The position numbers and the translations under genes are program-made. The notes below the pieces were generated by a model that did not search any database, had not been told where the DNA came from, and worked only from the letters and a program-made list of their open reading frames with translations. Positions 9,864 through 21,424 of a stretch of DNA of 64,000 nucleotides are shown here, piece by piece. How positions within the stretch are numbered: position 1 is the first letter of the stretch; every line of letters starts with the position of its first letter. The DNA comes from Sycobia sp. Sy_11 (Eukaryota > Arthropoda > Insecta > Hymenoptera > Epichrysomallidae), in contig JACCIC010000064.1 of NCBI GenBank assembly GCA_018907035.1, positions 1,093,501 to 1,157,500 on the forward strand. Direction: 5' to 3'.

Positions 9864-11959
9864 TACACAACTGCAACGGCAGTTTTCGTCAGTCTCGTAC
9901 TAAGAAAGAACGTGTGTACTATAATAATAGTTATGATAATACATTTCAAATTTCGATTTTCATAATAATGAATTTAAGGATGTGGGAAAATTGGAATATA
10001 ATGCTGGTATAGAGTATCCGCCATTCAAATTGAATCGCGTTATTATATCATTGCTTATGTACACCAACTGAGAAAATGAAAAGAATGCTCCGCTATCTCT
10101 TCAGCGATGTCTTCACCTCCACGACATGCAACAGCACGGGTAGAGAATTCAGTTCGTGCGAGAACAAGTAAACGCCGATGAAGCTCACTGCTGAAGATAA
10201 GTGTATAGACGTGACTTTTGTCCAGATATTTACTGGTAAATTCAACTGTCATGATATCGTCTACATGGATCCAACGGTAACGACATTCACTTGCAGCTGT
10301 ATATTTAAAGAGCAAGGTAACGGTTTACTGTTGCTCATAATGGTACACGTTGTGCAATTAATTTTTGTTTAATGTAAAAACTTTCTGCGGTTATATATGA
10401 AATAAAGTAATTCATTTTTGTGCGAAATATATAATGTTCCACTTATTTGCTTTTTGCTACTATTTAATAAATCTTTTTAGTTGGGTAAATTGCTTATCAA
10501 ATAAACATAATACAATTATTTTATCAGAAAACGCTATAAAACTGAAACCACAGAATTTCTTAGTATTTGATCTCCACACAACCTTCAAGGCTCCTAAAAA
10601 TTATGACCTCATTTAAAAAATTATGAATTAATTCGCTTTCGAACCCTCTGTCAAAAATAGGATTTCCAATTAAAAAAATAATACTTTGACCTTCAAATAA
10701 TCTTGAAAATGGAGTTCAAGATCAAAACTAGTTGAACCAAAAGATGTGTCCGTTTGTTCGAATATCTTTTGTATTAACATTTCTTGTATTATGCTTATGA
10801 TCCTTAAAAACCCTTAATATAGGATTAATATATTAAAATGGGGCACCATGTATAGAAATAATAGATTCCATGATTTTCTTTTTCATTATATTCTGAGAAT
10901 ATTAAAAAGTACGCTTCCAGCATTCATTATCAAATACATAACAAGATTTTCGATTCTCTCTAGCAAATCCAAAATCGAAAATACAAAACACTCAATACCT
11001 ACATATACCCAGTTTACTTGTCTAAAAAATATATAATTTCTTTTTATAACAATCAAAATTAGTAATTCTATCATAGATATTTCAGAATCGATAAGATCAA
11101 CTTTCAAACTTATAAACATAAGGCGTATGTCATTGGCTTCATCACTAACAATTCGATAGTTCAGTAACCACTTTAGTGGATAGGCAAAAGATATTTTATA
11201 AACTTTCATGAAAGTCATTGTTGTTATTTTACAAAAACCATCTTTAACATCCAATATCATTTAGCGCCCTACGAAGAAAAAGATCTTTCTTCTGTCTCAA
11301 GAGGAAAAAAGCATTGTGTGACGAAGTATGCATCGATATTAAACGTATGTGTTTGTGCAAAGAACTTCACAGACATCAAAAAGTATTGTAACTAAGCATC
11401 GTTCGCATTTCCGGCGTATAACAGTCGCAAATTTCGAGATTTAAGGAGTACATCTCGCGGACCGCGTGTGTATCAATTTGCAGATGTAATTATTGTGAAT
11501 TTTGGGGCATTGTGTATTTTATTGTTGGAAAATAGTTTCAAATAAATGTAGGATTCTCGATTGCTCTTCAATTCCAATTTATATGCGTGATTTAGATTCC
11601 TTTCTTGTTTCGTGGTTTTAGCGCTAATCGAGAGAGAGAGAGAGAGAGAGAGTGTGTGTATAAAGTATCTTCGCATTATGGTTCGTATGACGGTATCAAA
11701 GTTTCTTTCAAATTTTTTTCTATGTTAACAGAGGGAAGACATGCAAAATTACGATTGATATCGCAAAAAAATAATTTCCATAATTGTTACGTATATCTGT
11801 TTTGTCAAAATTAAGATAATTTTTCAAATTTAAAATGTCGCATCAAATAAAATTTGTTTACCTTTTGAAAGACAAAAAATTGAAGCAGCCATGAAAAATT
11901 TAATGCAGCGGAAAGCGGTCAGACGAAAAAGAGCATGCCCCGACAACAGAACTACGATG
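9864..11959. other. Intronic sequence, no recognised gene
   Basis: AT-rich, with a more GC-balanced stretch at 10020-10330 that has open frames on both strands but no recognisable protein. 10570-10855 carries ACCTTCAAGG and TTCAAGATCAA strings and ends ATGGGGCACCATGTATA, resembling an inverted end of the repeat at 7401. A (GA)n run lies at 11629-11652. Confidence 0.5.
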
Positions 11960-12840
11960 TTCGCATCTGCATCAGGACCCATTGATGACTAACATGCCCA
12001 TCTGTAAACCTCGAGGCGTGACTTATTGGCCACGGATTATCATTCCCAGTTTCAGAGCTTAACGTGAACATTGAAAATTCTTTCCCCGCTTCTTCACCTC
12101 ATTGGCAAAGATCATCACCTCAATGATGTGGACAAGCTATATCATCTAAAGACTCACGTCCAAGGGGACGCGCAAGTTGCATGGAAGAGTTTGATCATAA
12201 TACAGACCAGGCACAAGCATCATAGTCGGTTGTCAAAGATTTTCCATTTTTTTTAGCCACTGTGATTATAAACTTTATAAGTGGTCGCACTTTGAGTAAT
12301 GCCAAAATTATCTTTCATTGGTTTTTGTGTGAGTGATAATTTTATCGACAAAATTACTACGTGTGCTGAATCTGTGAGACGATCAGGGACTGCACGTCGG
12401 TCCACTATTCCTACACCGGAAATACAGAAGATATTGCCACAAGGGTGCCACCATTGAGGAAGGAAGGCCGAATGATCCCCAAAATGTATCGTCTCTGTAC
12501 GCCTAATTCCATGTTGATTGATGTAAAACACTTATAGTAGGCGGGTGGCTCGCCAACTTAGCCCTATATATTGTCAAGCTGCATCCTATTATCATTCATC
12601 AAAAATGCCATCTAGGCGATCTCATAATGAGTTGTACTCATACTCGGGTATTTCATAGAGGGCTTCATGGAACTTACGCCTAGGTCATCCAGCATGTTTA
12701 GATCATTGAAGGACGGACTCTTATTTCCAATCAACTGATGGTCGATTGAGTCGCACAAAGGGTTCCACCATCAAGACCATTTAAGTGATGCAGAGTAAAC
12801 CCGACCCCTCAATGGACTCGATCGATCTTCGAAGAGGTGA
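11960..12840 (+). pseudogene. BEL/Pao retrotransposon relic (gag, possibly integrase remnants)
   Basis: The frame at 12071-12256 contains HHLNDVDKLYHLKTHVQGDA followed by QVAWKSL, a conserved block of BEL/Pao Gag proteins (the DUF1759 region). The preceding 100 bp carry IIIPSFRA-type sequence in another frame. After 12256 the match is lost; weak possible integrase zinc-region similarity (IIEGRTLISNQL, PPSRPF) occurs at 12690-12790. If that is right, most of pol has been deleted. There are many stops. The gag assignment is fairly secure, the rest tentative. Confidence 0.5.
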
Positions 12841-13703
12841 TGTAGAATTGCAATGAATGCTCACTAAGTTTGCTTGGCGGAAGTTGCCAGGTCCCTCTCG
12901 TCGAAAGGTATTAAGTAGCGATCCATACATTCTTTCATCCCAATTTTCATTAATTTCTGGTTTCTGAGAGTAAATTCTATGAATATTCTTCTCTGCGAAA
13001 TAGGTGGATCATGTAAATTAACGTATAAGGAATTTGCGACACATCTCGCACACACTCAATGGATCTGTACATCCTAACGTCAGAACGCCTGTCTGTTGGA
13101 AATTCTCCAGAATCACGTTCTCTTCTCGATAATGGCGGAGTCTATCTCTACCATACTACACCTTGGTGACTACTCATTGGACTCCCATGATCACTTTTGA
13201 GCGCGCCAGTATGGCGACTCTTCAACTCTTCAACAACGCTAGAAGGAACAGTGATCCTTTACTGAGACCGCTATCGACGATGTCATTATATTCGCCGATG
13301 CTTTTCTCCTTATAAATCACGAACGATGGTCCCTTGATTGCGTACTGGAAGTATAGCCTAGATTGAACTACCATGTCAAGATCAAAACAAGAACGGGAAG
13401 GTCACGCGGCCATTAGTAAGTACTTACGTTTTCCAGTGCCGGACTAACCACATGACCCTGCTGTCCCTAAATAAATTTTGCGACACTTAGAGATTTAAGT
13501 GTCCGCTTTCTCTAGCCACGATTCTAGTTGCTACAATTGCGGATTTTGATTTTTGAATAATAATTTTCATTACCGCACTCGACGAACATTTGGTATTCTT
13601 TTTTACATATCGACAACCGTTTAATACACTTTTATCAGAAAATTGCATCAAGCAGCACTCAGCATCATTCTTTATATTTCGAGAAGCGCAGGAATATGTG
13701 TAT

Positions 13704-13707
<4 letters not shown>
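12841..13707. other. No recognised gene
   Basis: Moderate GC, short broken frames on both strands. Possibly further BEL/Pao decay, but no motif supports it. Confidence 0.35.

Positions 13708-13738
<31 letters not shown>
13708..13738. repeat. (CA)n microsatellite
   Basis: About 15 CA units. Confidence 0.95.
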
Positions 13739-13742
<4 letters not shown>

Positions 13743-13989
13743 TTAATTTGGAATAGCATTTTATTAAACCAAGACACATAGAAATGGTAAATACGAAAAG
13801 GTGTAGCGAAAGTAAGTAGATTAAAAATGTCAGCCAAAACCAGGCCAGCTCAAACGAATGTTCATATCCAACTTTGGGATTCATATCCCAATGAAGGTGT
13901 CACGTTAGTCAATATTACCTTTTTTGTTCTTCAGGTTAATCTGACACTACTCTCACACCTTATGAACATCTTTTGATTTTTGTAAATTT

Positions 13990-14103
<114 letters not shown>

Positions 14104-14439
14104 TTCTTTCTCCTGAAAATGGTTCTGTTTATATATATAATATCAATATAGTCACTTCTGTATTAAAAGGCAATATCGATCGTCTGATTAAAAATTATAC
14201 TATTCCCATACCTTTTTGCTTGAATTTCAGTTGGCGTCAATACTAAAATATTCACGGTATTTAATTGAAAAACGGAAATATATGAAATATGTATATCTTG
14301 TGATGCGGCGTATTCCGACCACCCAGAAAACAAAATTTTTAAATTTTTATAGGATTAAGTTCGTTCGCGCACACACAAAGAAAACTAAATCTTCCCTTAC
14401 TCACTTCATTTTCCTCAGAGGAGGTGCCGCCAGCCTGAA

Positions 14440-15212
14440 ACGTGGAAAGACATGTATTGAGGAAAGAAAAGGTTTCGTACGACCACACAATTTTCTCAAC
14501 AGCGTTTATTCAGTTCTGTCGTCTCCGAAGATACATAGAACAGTCCCGATAACGCACTTATTGACGTACCCGGACCACGTGCTCCGACACCCCCCGACCG
14601 CGACCTGCGCCCCGACGCGCCCGCCGAACCTGGGCTATTACAGGGGAGAGGGGAAAGGGGGAGAGGACAGGGGAACACAAAAGAAAAAAAGAAAGGAAAG
14701 AACAACGATAAAAAAAACAAACCACGATGGCGTTCACCGGGTGCGCGCGGTCCTCCGGTCCTAGAGTCCACTGGCTCGCCGTCGTTGCCGGTGTTACGCG
14801 TCGTCGAGGATGGAGGTGCTGCTGGGTCCGCTCGAATTCTTCTCTCCACTGCTGCCTCCGATGGCTTTCTCCCCGTTAGCTCGTCCCGCTGTCTCCTCTT
14901 CTGGCCCAATTCACGATATCTCCTATTAACTCCCTTCTCCTCCTTTTTCCTATCTGTTGTTTGAACTTCACACTGCTCTCTCTCTCCGACTTTACCTCGC
15001 ATCTTTCTGTACGGCCAACTCTAGGCCCTCCGCTATCTCTCGTTCTCTTACTCTTCTCTTTTTTTCACGACTTGCGTGATCGGTGGTTGAGCGCGAAGTC
15101 CCGCGCATCTGCCGTTCACCGGGGAAGAAGGATGGGATACGGGGGCGGGAGGAAAGTTCGGCGGCGGCCGGCGACGGCCGACCGCAGTCGTGACGTGCCG
15201 AATACGGGCTTA
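14440..15212 (-). repeat. LTR-like element (candidate solo LTR), GC-rich with GA tract
   Basis: Read on the minus strand it begins TGTAAGCCCGTATTCGGCAC at 15212, has a GC-rich head, a purine-rich GA tract (about 15075-14880), a second GC-rich part and GAACTGAATAAACGC as a poly(A)-like signal near 14502-14516. This is the layout of the blocks at 6638 and 37175, though sequence identity is limited. Open frames of 168 to 182 codons across it are composed of Arg, Ser, Pro and Gly and match no protein I know. Left boundary uncertain. Confidence 0.4.
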
Positions 15213-15628
15213 CAAAAAAGAATCGGTTTTGATGAATTTACAGATATTAAATTTAAATCACAATCTTATATTTTTTCTAGTAATTTATATGTCTAACACA
15301 ATATTTTTCTTTTTAGATTACAAGTCAAAAAAATTATATAGTTCGTGCCCTTTATAACAATAACAAAAAAACAAGATTAATTTGCTCTCGCTTGTATAGG
15401 AAACTATTTACGGGCGTTTCTAAATACTAAGTTTTTTTTTTCTTCTAATGTTTGAAATTGCCTGGCATTAGGTAAGAAAATACTATCAAATCTAGATTTC
15501 ATACTTATATATACTATTATCTTATTTTACTTCTATTATCTCTATACCTTCTATTATTTCTTATTATCTATCTTATTCTATTATCTTTAATTATCTTCTA
15601 TTGTTTATCATTATCGCTTATCATCTTT
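15213..15628. other. AT-rich spacer with TTATCTTATTCTA-like repeats
   Basis: Degenerate repeats of TATTATCTCT/TTATCTTCTATT occur at 15500-15620 and again at 16980-17140. No gene. Confidence 0.5.
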
Positions 15629-16491
15629 TGTAATTGAACAATACGCTGGGAGGTTTGATTATTAGAATAAGAAAATAACAATGCAAAGTATATTTAAATT
15701 AAAAATTGAATTTAATAAAACAAAATATGATTAATACAACAACCTTACTAAGCACAGATCAGAAAAAGAATGTATGTCCGAGCGCTCATACCGCACTTTT
15801 ATAAACTCTACTCCCCTCTCAATGGGGTTAAATTTCGAGCGATAAGCTTCACTCGCCAAACGCAGCCCAAACTCTCGCGCAGCCTGACGGTCGGAGAGCC
15901 TGAGGTGGCAATCCGAACACGTCACCTGATTTCGAACTTCCCAATATTTTCTCAAAGCTAGAATACGACCTATCTCCATATAAGTCCGTAGAATAGCTTT
16001 GTTAACGAAAATATTGGGAAGCTCTCTTCACAGCACAGATTATTGCTTTTAGGAAGCATAACCTGTTTACCTCTTTTGAAAACCTCAACATTTTCCCATA
16101 GCAAGTATTCACTCAGCTTATGTGTGATTCCGTATACAAGCTATTTTTTAAGGCAAAATCTTCGGTTTTCCCGTCACGGCACGGATCAAACATGTACCTT
16201 ATGTGTACATATAGTTGGGCTTATAGCGAGAGTTCGCTCGCGATCGTTTCTATAAACTATAATATTAGTAACTATGATTCTTATTTTTTACATAATAAAA
16301 AATTACGAAGTAATTGTTCGTGAACTTACTATCTTAACACGAATATCTGTAAATTTCGTATGTCTGCTGTACAATAGTTTATTATTATAATTCGCTGAAT
16401 TACTGACGCACGCGAAGCCGCTTTGTCCGAAGTTTAAGAGTCCGAGAGATCACGTTACATTTCCCTTTTCTATATGGGACTCGTTATGACA
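15629..16491 (-). repeat. LTR-like dispersed repeat, family 3 copy A
   Basis: On the minus strand it starts TGTCATAACGAGTCCC at 16491 and ends CCCAGCGTATTGTTCAATTACA-type sequence at 15629 (TG...CA ends). GAGTTTATAAAAGTGCGG near 15793-15810 is a TATA-like box. A second diverged copy in the same orientation lies at 54739-55545, sharing blocks such as GCCGCTTTGTC, CCGTATACAAGCTATTTT and the end CCCAG-TATTGTTCA. A frame of 82 codons (15731-15979, MEIGRILALRKYWEVRNQ) is open here but broken in the other copy, so it is probably not a gene. No target duplication is evident. Confidence 0.5.
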
Positions 16492-16736
16492 ATACAGAGA
16501 ACGTATTTTGTTTATTTAAAATATATACTATATCGAGTCTATATATTATTATGCGAGAAACCTTATCTAAAGATTTTATTTTTATCGCATTAGTTTCCGA
16601 TTACAATTATACTTTAAACTATTAAATTTAACTCTACATAAATACTTAACAGAATTACGATAAATCTTACAACTAGAAGGTATAAATACATATATTGAAT
16701 TCATGATAATTTTAAATTAAATACTATAAACGTTTC

Positions 16737-16800
<64 letters not shown>

Positions 16801-17687
16801 TAAACTAAAACATTAACGAATATAAACTTACGACTAAACCATTTAAAAAATAGATATAAAATTATCAAATAATATATTTAAAATATTTCTACAGTTACAA
16901 ATTAAATATTTAAGTAAATATTACATTACACACTAAAAATTTTACTTTTAAAAATAAAAGCTCTTGTGAGTCCGTAATATCTATCTTATATTCTAATATC
17001 TTTAATTATCTTCTATTATTTATCATTATCTCTTATCATCTATCTTATTCTATTATCTCTAATTATCTTCTATGATTATTATATCCATATATACTATTAT
17101 CTTATCTTATATTCTATTATCTCTTATCATCTAACATATTTCCTTCCTTTCCTTTATAACAATGTTTTTTTTTTTTTTTTTTTGATTCTATGAATGAAGC
17201 AGGAAAATAATAATAAAAATAATAACATAACTAATAATAATAATAATAATAGTAATACAATTTTTCATATGCACAATAATAAGTTATCATATGCACAATA
17301 ATAATAAGTTCATATGCACAATAATAATAAAAAAAGAATTCTTAAATTTATTATCAAACGTAAAGTGCTCCAAAGTTTTGGAGTATATGGAAAAGACAGA
17401 GATACAGGGACCGACAAGTTTGGTAATAAAAAAAAAATATTATTCATAGCTGGAAAGCTTTTTTCTTTGTTCCTTTGTTTTTGATCTTGAGTCCATTGAA
17501 GTTTTTCGAAAAAAAATTTTTTTTTCTTGGCTCGGGTGTGGAGACGAAAAAAAAGGGGGGGAGAGGGACCGTGCCGAGCACAAGGCGCGACGGCGCGCGC
17601 GAGCGCCTTAAGGTTTTCTTGTCTGCGGAATGGCGCGCGCGTCGTCGTTTTCCGGACAAGTCGGCGCGGTGCCTTGTGACGCTCGTC

Positions 17688-17721
<34 letters not shown>

Positions 17722-17777
17722 ATGTATATTACATTATACATGTTATATATATACATTTTAAATACAGTTTTTACTGA
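16492..17777. other. AT-rich spacer with a GC-rich islet at 17520-17690
   Basis: Contains short TTATCTATTATCT repeats (16980-17140), a 20-T run at 17166-17184 and three copies of CATATGCACAATAATAA at 17267-17330. The islet at 17520-17690 (GACGGCGCGCGCGAGCGCC and similar) ends GCTCGTCACA against an (AT)n tract, similar to the end of the block at 7350, and may be a fragment of an LTR. No gene. Confidence 0.4.
16740..16796. repeat. (AT)n microsatellite
   Basis: About 28 AT units. Confidence 0.95.
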
Positions 17778-18437
17778 GAAATATTGTATTGGCGTGTACG
17801 GGCGGTTGATTACGATACCACATTGCCTCAAGACGATTTCTATAGGCAGTTGTGTGTTCGGATGATAGAAAGCAATGTCCAGGTGTCTCTGGGCGATTTC
17901 TGTGAGGAGTATTGTATTTAGTTGATAGAAAACGACGTCGAGGTGTGAGAAAATCAATTTCTATGGGAAGCTTCGTGTTGGAACAGTAAAATACGATATC
18001 TTGGTCTTCCTGAACGACGTGTACGGGGAGTATTGTGTTTAGTTGTTAGGAAACAATGCTAGTTTTCTTGGGGCGACGTCTACTGGAACTATCGTGTTGA
18101 GTTGGTAAGAAACGATGTTCAGGTATGTTGGGACAACTTCTACAGAGAATTTCGTTTTCGAATGATAGAATGTGATATCCAGGTGTTTTGGAACGACTTC
18201 TACGGGGAATTTCGTGCTCGGACGGTAAAAGACGATGTCCAGGTATGACGGGACGACTTCTACGGGTAGTATCGCGTTTAATTGGTAGGAAACGATCTTC
18301 AGGTATAACAGGTCAACTTCTACGGAGAGTTTCGAGTTTGGATGATAGAATGCGATTTCCAGATAATTTGGAACGATATCTACGAGAAGTGTCTTGTATA
18401 ATTGGTGGAAAACAATGTCCAGGTATGTCAGTACGAC
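17778..18437 (-). repeat. Minisatellite of 11 x 60 bp with an open 20-residue repeat frame
   Basis: Eleven units start near 17778, 17838, 17898, 17959, 18019, 18078, 18138, 18198, 18258, 18318 and 18378. Nearly all are 60 bp; one 61-bp and one 59-bp unit compensate. On the minus strand the units translate as variants of VVPSYLDIVFYRPSTKFPVE. Two unit types mix: one with FYHPNTK-like and one with SYQLNTI-like middles. The frame from ATG 18485 stays open 148 codons to 18039, is lost in the 59/61-bp pair and is open again in the same register from 17957. I know no protein of this kind. A Helitron-type 3' end lies 170 bp beyond. A tandem array inside a non-autonomous Helitron is the simplest reading; a fast-evolving repeat protein is the alternative. 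Confidence 0.8.
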
Positions 18438-18577
18438 TTCTTCATTCGAACACGCACACTCCCAGTAAGAGTTGTCTCGAGACATTTCCTATAGTGTGAA
18501 ATGGTCAGCAATATAAATTTTTACATATAGAGTACTTAGATATTATTGAATTGTTTATGAAATCGGTTAAATTATTA

Positions 18578-18607
18578 TCTCGGGCGAAGCCGAGACGGGG
18601 GATGCTA

Positions 18608-18608
<1 letters not shown>
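18578..18608 (+). mobile_element. Helitron-type 3' terminus (hairpin plus CTAG)
   Basis: TCTCGG-GCGAAG-CCGAGA (18578-18595) forms a 6-bp stem with a 6-base loop, followed 10 bases later by CTAG at 18605-18608 and then T. This is the signature of Helitron 3' ends (subterminal hairpin, CTRR end, insertion before T). The 5' end (TC) was not located; the element may include the minisatellite at 17778-18437. No Rep/helicase sequence is visible, so it would be non-autonomous. Confidence 0.55.

Positions 18609-18654
<46 letters not shown>
18609..18654. repeat. (AT)n microsatellite
   Basis: About 22 AT units directly after the Helitron-type end. Confidence 0.95.
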
Positions 18655-18658
<4 letters not shown>

Positions 18659-19242
18659 TATCTTTCATGGAAAGCACTTCGGTTTCGGCTAATATCACGT
18701 TCTAGCCCTTCCATACCCCGTTCCTTTGGAAAGTAGCCCTTACATGTCCCATAAATTACTCTTAACTATTTCTACAAAAGATCTAAATAGACTAGTCATC
18801 TTGAAAGAAAGACTCTTGTTATTTATGGCCATCTGAGCCAGAAATCGCTTGTTGCAAACTTTCAGTTTCAAAAAAATCTTGGCCTATCTTTTGCTTATGG
18901 AGTATCTATATATCTATGTGTACTTCTGGAGCTGCTTTATATTTCAGTAGCTGTGTTACGTTCACAATATTGTAATCATTCTGTAAAATTCACTCGAAAC
19001 TTTTTATGAAAAAGATTATTTAAATATATTCATTATATAGCTGAAACATTTTTTTGTGTTTATTCTAATTGAAGCAGTGAACAGTACATTAAGAATTTTT
19101 CGCGCATTCATCGCGTTTACAGTAAGAAAATCTATTTTGCCGATAAAAATGTACATCTGTTTTGATTTTCAAGTATATTATGATAACTTATTTTTGCAGC
19201 CGTAATATCTGCTTTTAACATTTATTTTTCATTACTTTTCAG
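18655..19242. other. Intron 1 tail, no gene
   Basis: No recognised feature until the acceptor ATTACTTTTCAG ending at 19242. Confidence 0.6.
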
Positions 19243-19483
19243 AGCTCTTTTTGATTATGACCCAAATAAAGATGAGGATTTACCAAGACTTGGACTTCAT
19301 TTTCATTTTGGAGAAATTTTACATGTCACAAATGCAAGTGACGATGAATGGTGGTTAGCAACGAAAATTCTCCCTGACAGTAATGAAACATTCGGCGTTA
19401 TTCCTGGTAGTAAACGTTGGGAACGAAAACAACGGTCAAGAGACCGATCAGTAAAATTTGAAGGGCATATGCTTCTTGACAAG
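19243..19483 (+). CDS. dlg1-like: Exon of a Discs-large family MAGUK: SH3 domain
   Basis: Joined in phase 2 to the exon ending 6167, it encodes 80 further residues: [20 protein letters not shown], then [20 protein letters not shown] and [20 protein letters not shown]. The ALFDY start, DDEWW and RWERKxRxRDRSVKF are DLG SH3 hallmarks; the domain packs against the guanylate-kinase domain in MAGUKs. The canonical IVPSKRRWERK loop reads [11 protein letters not shown] here, and SRGLPF/WWQAR-type positions are changed to RLGLHF/WWLAT. The donor after GACAAG is gttaat, weaker than the first exon's. The next exon at 26806 continues DKQSSLDRRKK in phase 0. An (AT)n tract begins 4 bases past the donor. 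Confidence 0.92.
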
Positions 19484-19484
19484 G

Positions 19485-19486
<2 letters not shown>

Positions 19487-19522
<36 letters not shown>
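19487..19522. repeat. (AT)n microsatellite at the dlg exon 2 donor
   Basis: About 17 AT units starting within the first ten bases of intron 2. Confidence 0.9.
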
Positions 19523-19526
<4 letters not shown>

Positions 19527-19689
19527 TGTTAGATATATATATTTATTAATTTTAAGAAAATTATTTCTACGTATATCAGAAGTAAATAGAAAATAAATAT
19601 ATATTATTTTATGATATTTCTTAGGATAAAGCTCTTCAATAAGTAGTTTTTTTCAGAACTGAGAACCCGATAATAAGATAGTGTTGATA

Positions 19690-19910
19690 TTTTGTTATAA
19701 ATTGAATGCTTTTTTCTACGCTTTTTCCTTTAGTATAATTTTTGCCGCGAAAGGAGCAATTCATTTTTCATTATTCCTGAAAAATTAAACTACTAATAAT
19801 TTTTATAGATATTTAAATAGATACATATAAATGGTTACCTTTTTCAGTTTTAAGATACGATATTGCTGATTTAGAAAGTGATCTGACTATCGAATAATGA
19901 TTACTTTCAG
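19690..19910. repeat. Dispersed repeat, related to 46150-46350
   Basis: CTTTAGTATAATTTTTGCCG, a CGAAAGGA core, AAATTAAACTACTA and TTTAGAAAGTGATCTG recur in similar order (CTTTTAGTATAATTCTTGCA, CAAAAGGA, AAATTCTACTACTA, TCAGAAAGTGGTCTG) at 46150-46350 in the same orientation. Noncoding; family unknown. Confidence 0.45.
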
Positions 19911-20167
19911 CCCATATGAGCACCTATTGTATATAGAGCTGATAATTTTGGATTAATAAAAAGTACGATAATGCCTTTTTGCTGCCCTTCTTAGTATCAT
20001 TTTTTTGGCATAATATTATAATTCTATTGATTAAATTAAAAACAAATATAAATAACTATAAAAATAAATTATTATTATTATTATTATTATATAGAAATTT
20101 ATTTCGATTGTTTTTATATTTAACTATAAATTCTTATGATTATATATATATATATATATATATATTA

Positions 20168-21422
20168 GGTTATCAAATATCTCCCTTCCGCCTTTTTGTC
20201 TTACGAATTTCGCCGCTATGTACAAAGCGCTACAGAGCTCGTATCTGGCAAAACTATACATTATTTGAAAGGTCTGAAATAATGAAATAACGTACAAAAC
20301 TACGCTATGCATGATTAGTTTGGATATTGCGTTCAGAAGTTATAGACGTGTTTAACATGGAGTTCACCCACGCCGAAATTCGCGCAATTTTAAAGTTTTC
20401 CTTCGTCAAAGGCAAATCCGCTAAAGAAAAGGTTCCGTGAGATTACTGGTGTTTCGAGGGATGACATGCTATCACTTTGAATCGCAGAGGAATGGTTTCG
20501 ATGATTCAGAGCCGGGGAAAACGACACCATAGATAAATCAGCCGGCGGAAAACCTGTGACGACGAATACCGATCAAATGATGGGATTTATCCAGTTAGAC
20601 TGGCATGCGGCATCTCGTGACATCTCGCAGGAGATGAGAGTTAGTCACCAGAACATATTAAACCATCTGCTGATAAAAAAAATGTTTAGGTGCCGCATTA
20701 TTTGACGCAAAAAATCTTTTGGACCGAATCAACGCCTGCCAGGTGCTGCTGAAACGGAACGAACTCGACTTATTTTTAAAGCGGATGATGACAGATGACG
20801 AAAAATGGATCCATGCGACAATATAAAGCAAAAACGATCGTGGTCTAAGGCCAGTGGACCATCCCAAACAGTGGCCAAGTCGGGATTGACGGCCAGGAAG
20901 ATTTTGCTGTGTGTTTGGTGAGATTGGAAGGGAATCATTCACTATGAGCTGCTCCCAATGGCCAGACGCTTAATTCTAACATCTATTGTGAACAACTGGA
21001 CCGCTTGCAGCAGGGTATCTACCAGTAGCGTCCACAATTGGCCAACAAGAATGGTGTAGTATTCCAACAGGATAACGCCGGACCACACACTTCGTTCATG
21101 ACTCTTCAGAAGCTACGGGAGTTCGGATATGAGGTTTTATCGCATCCACTATATAGCCCACACATAGTGCCAAGTGATTATCACCTGCGTCTGTCTATGT
21201 CGAACGCCCTTAGTGGTGTAAAGCTGGACTCAAAAGAGGCTTGTGAATAGTGGCTGTCCGAGTTCTTCGCAAATAAGGCAAAGGGTATTATGAAGTTGCT
21301 TTCTGGATGGAAACAGATTATCGAACAAACCGGCGCATATTTGAAGTAAATCCGACTTCTGTAATACTTTTTATAAATCACTGAATGAAGAACAAAAAGA
21401 GGAAGGGAGATATTTGACAACC
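20168..21422 (+). mobile_element. Complete mariner element, second lineage
   Basis: The left end GGTTATCAAATATCTCCCTT (20168) and right end, read inward as GGTTGTCAAATATCTCCCTT from 21422, are near-perfect inverted repeats flanked by TA on both sides. Length is 1,255 bp. The left TA belongs to an (AT)n tract, and the right end abuts the LTR-like block at 21425, so the mariner probably inserted at that junction. Its transposase and TIRs differ from those of the element at 8591. Confidence 0.92.
20357..21349 (+). pseudogene. Mariner transposase, broken by frameshifts and stops
   Basis: Starts MEFTHAEIRAILKFSFVKGK at ATG 20357, loses frame near 20430, then shows EEWFRRFRAG-like and VTTNTDQMMGFIQLDWHA in other frames. 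The first catalytic region is MTDDEKWIHATI followed by a TAA; the second is QQDNAGPHTSF; the third is VPSDYHLRLSMSN. All three Asp are therefore identifiable. A TAG interrupts CE-WLSEFF near 21248. It ends ACLK-like GAYLK at TAA 21347-21349. About 330 codons, the usual size, but at least four lesions make it inactive. Confidence 0.88.
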
Positions 21423-21424
21423 TA

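Noticed and set aside
10055..10315. 86-codon minus frame MLFKYTAASECRYRWIHVDD
   Set aside because: No recognised family, no repeat copy in the window and no splice context; reported only as unassigned spacer.
14216..15002. Frames of 182 and 168 codons on opposite strands
   Set aside because: They cross an LTR-like GC and GA-rich block and are low-complexity; no recognisable domain.
17778..18437. CRISPR array
   Set aside because: The units are contiguous 60-bp repeats without unique spacers, in a eukaryotic context.
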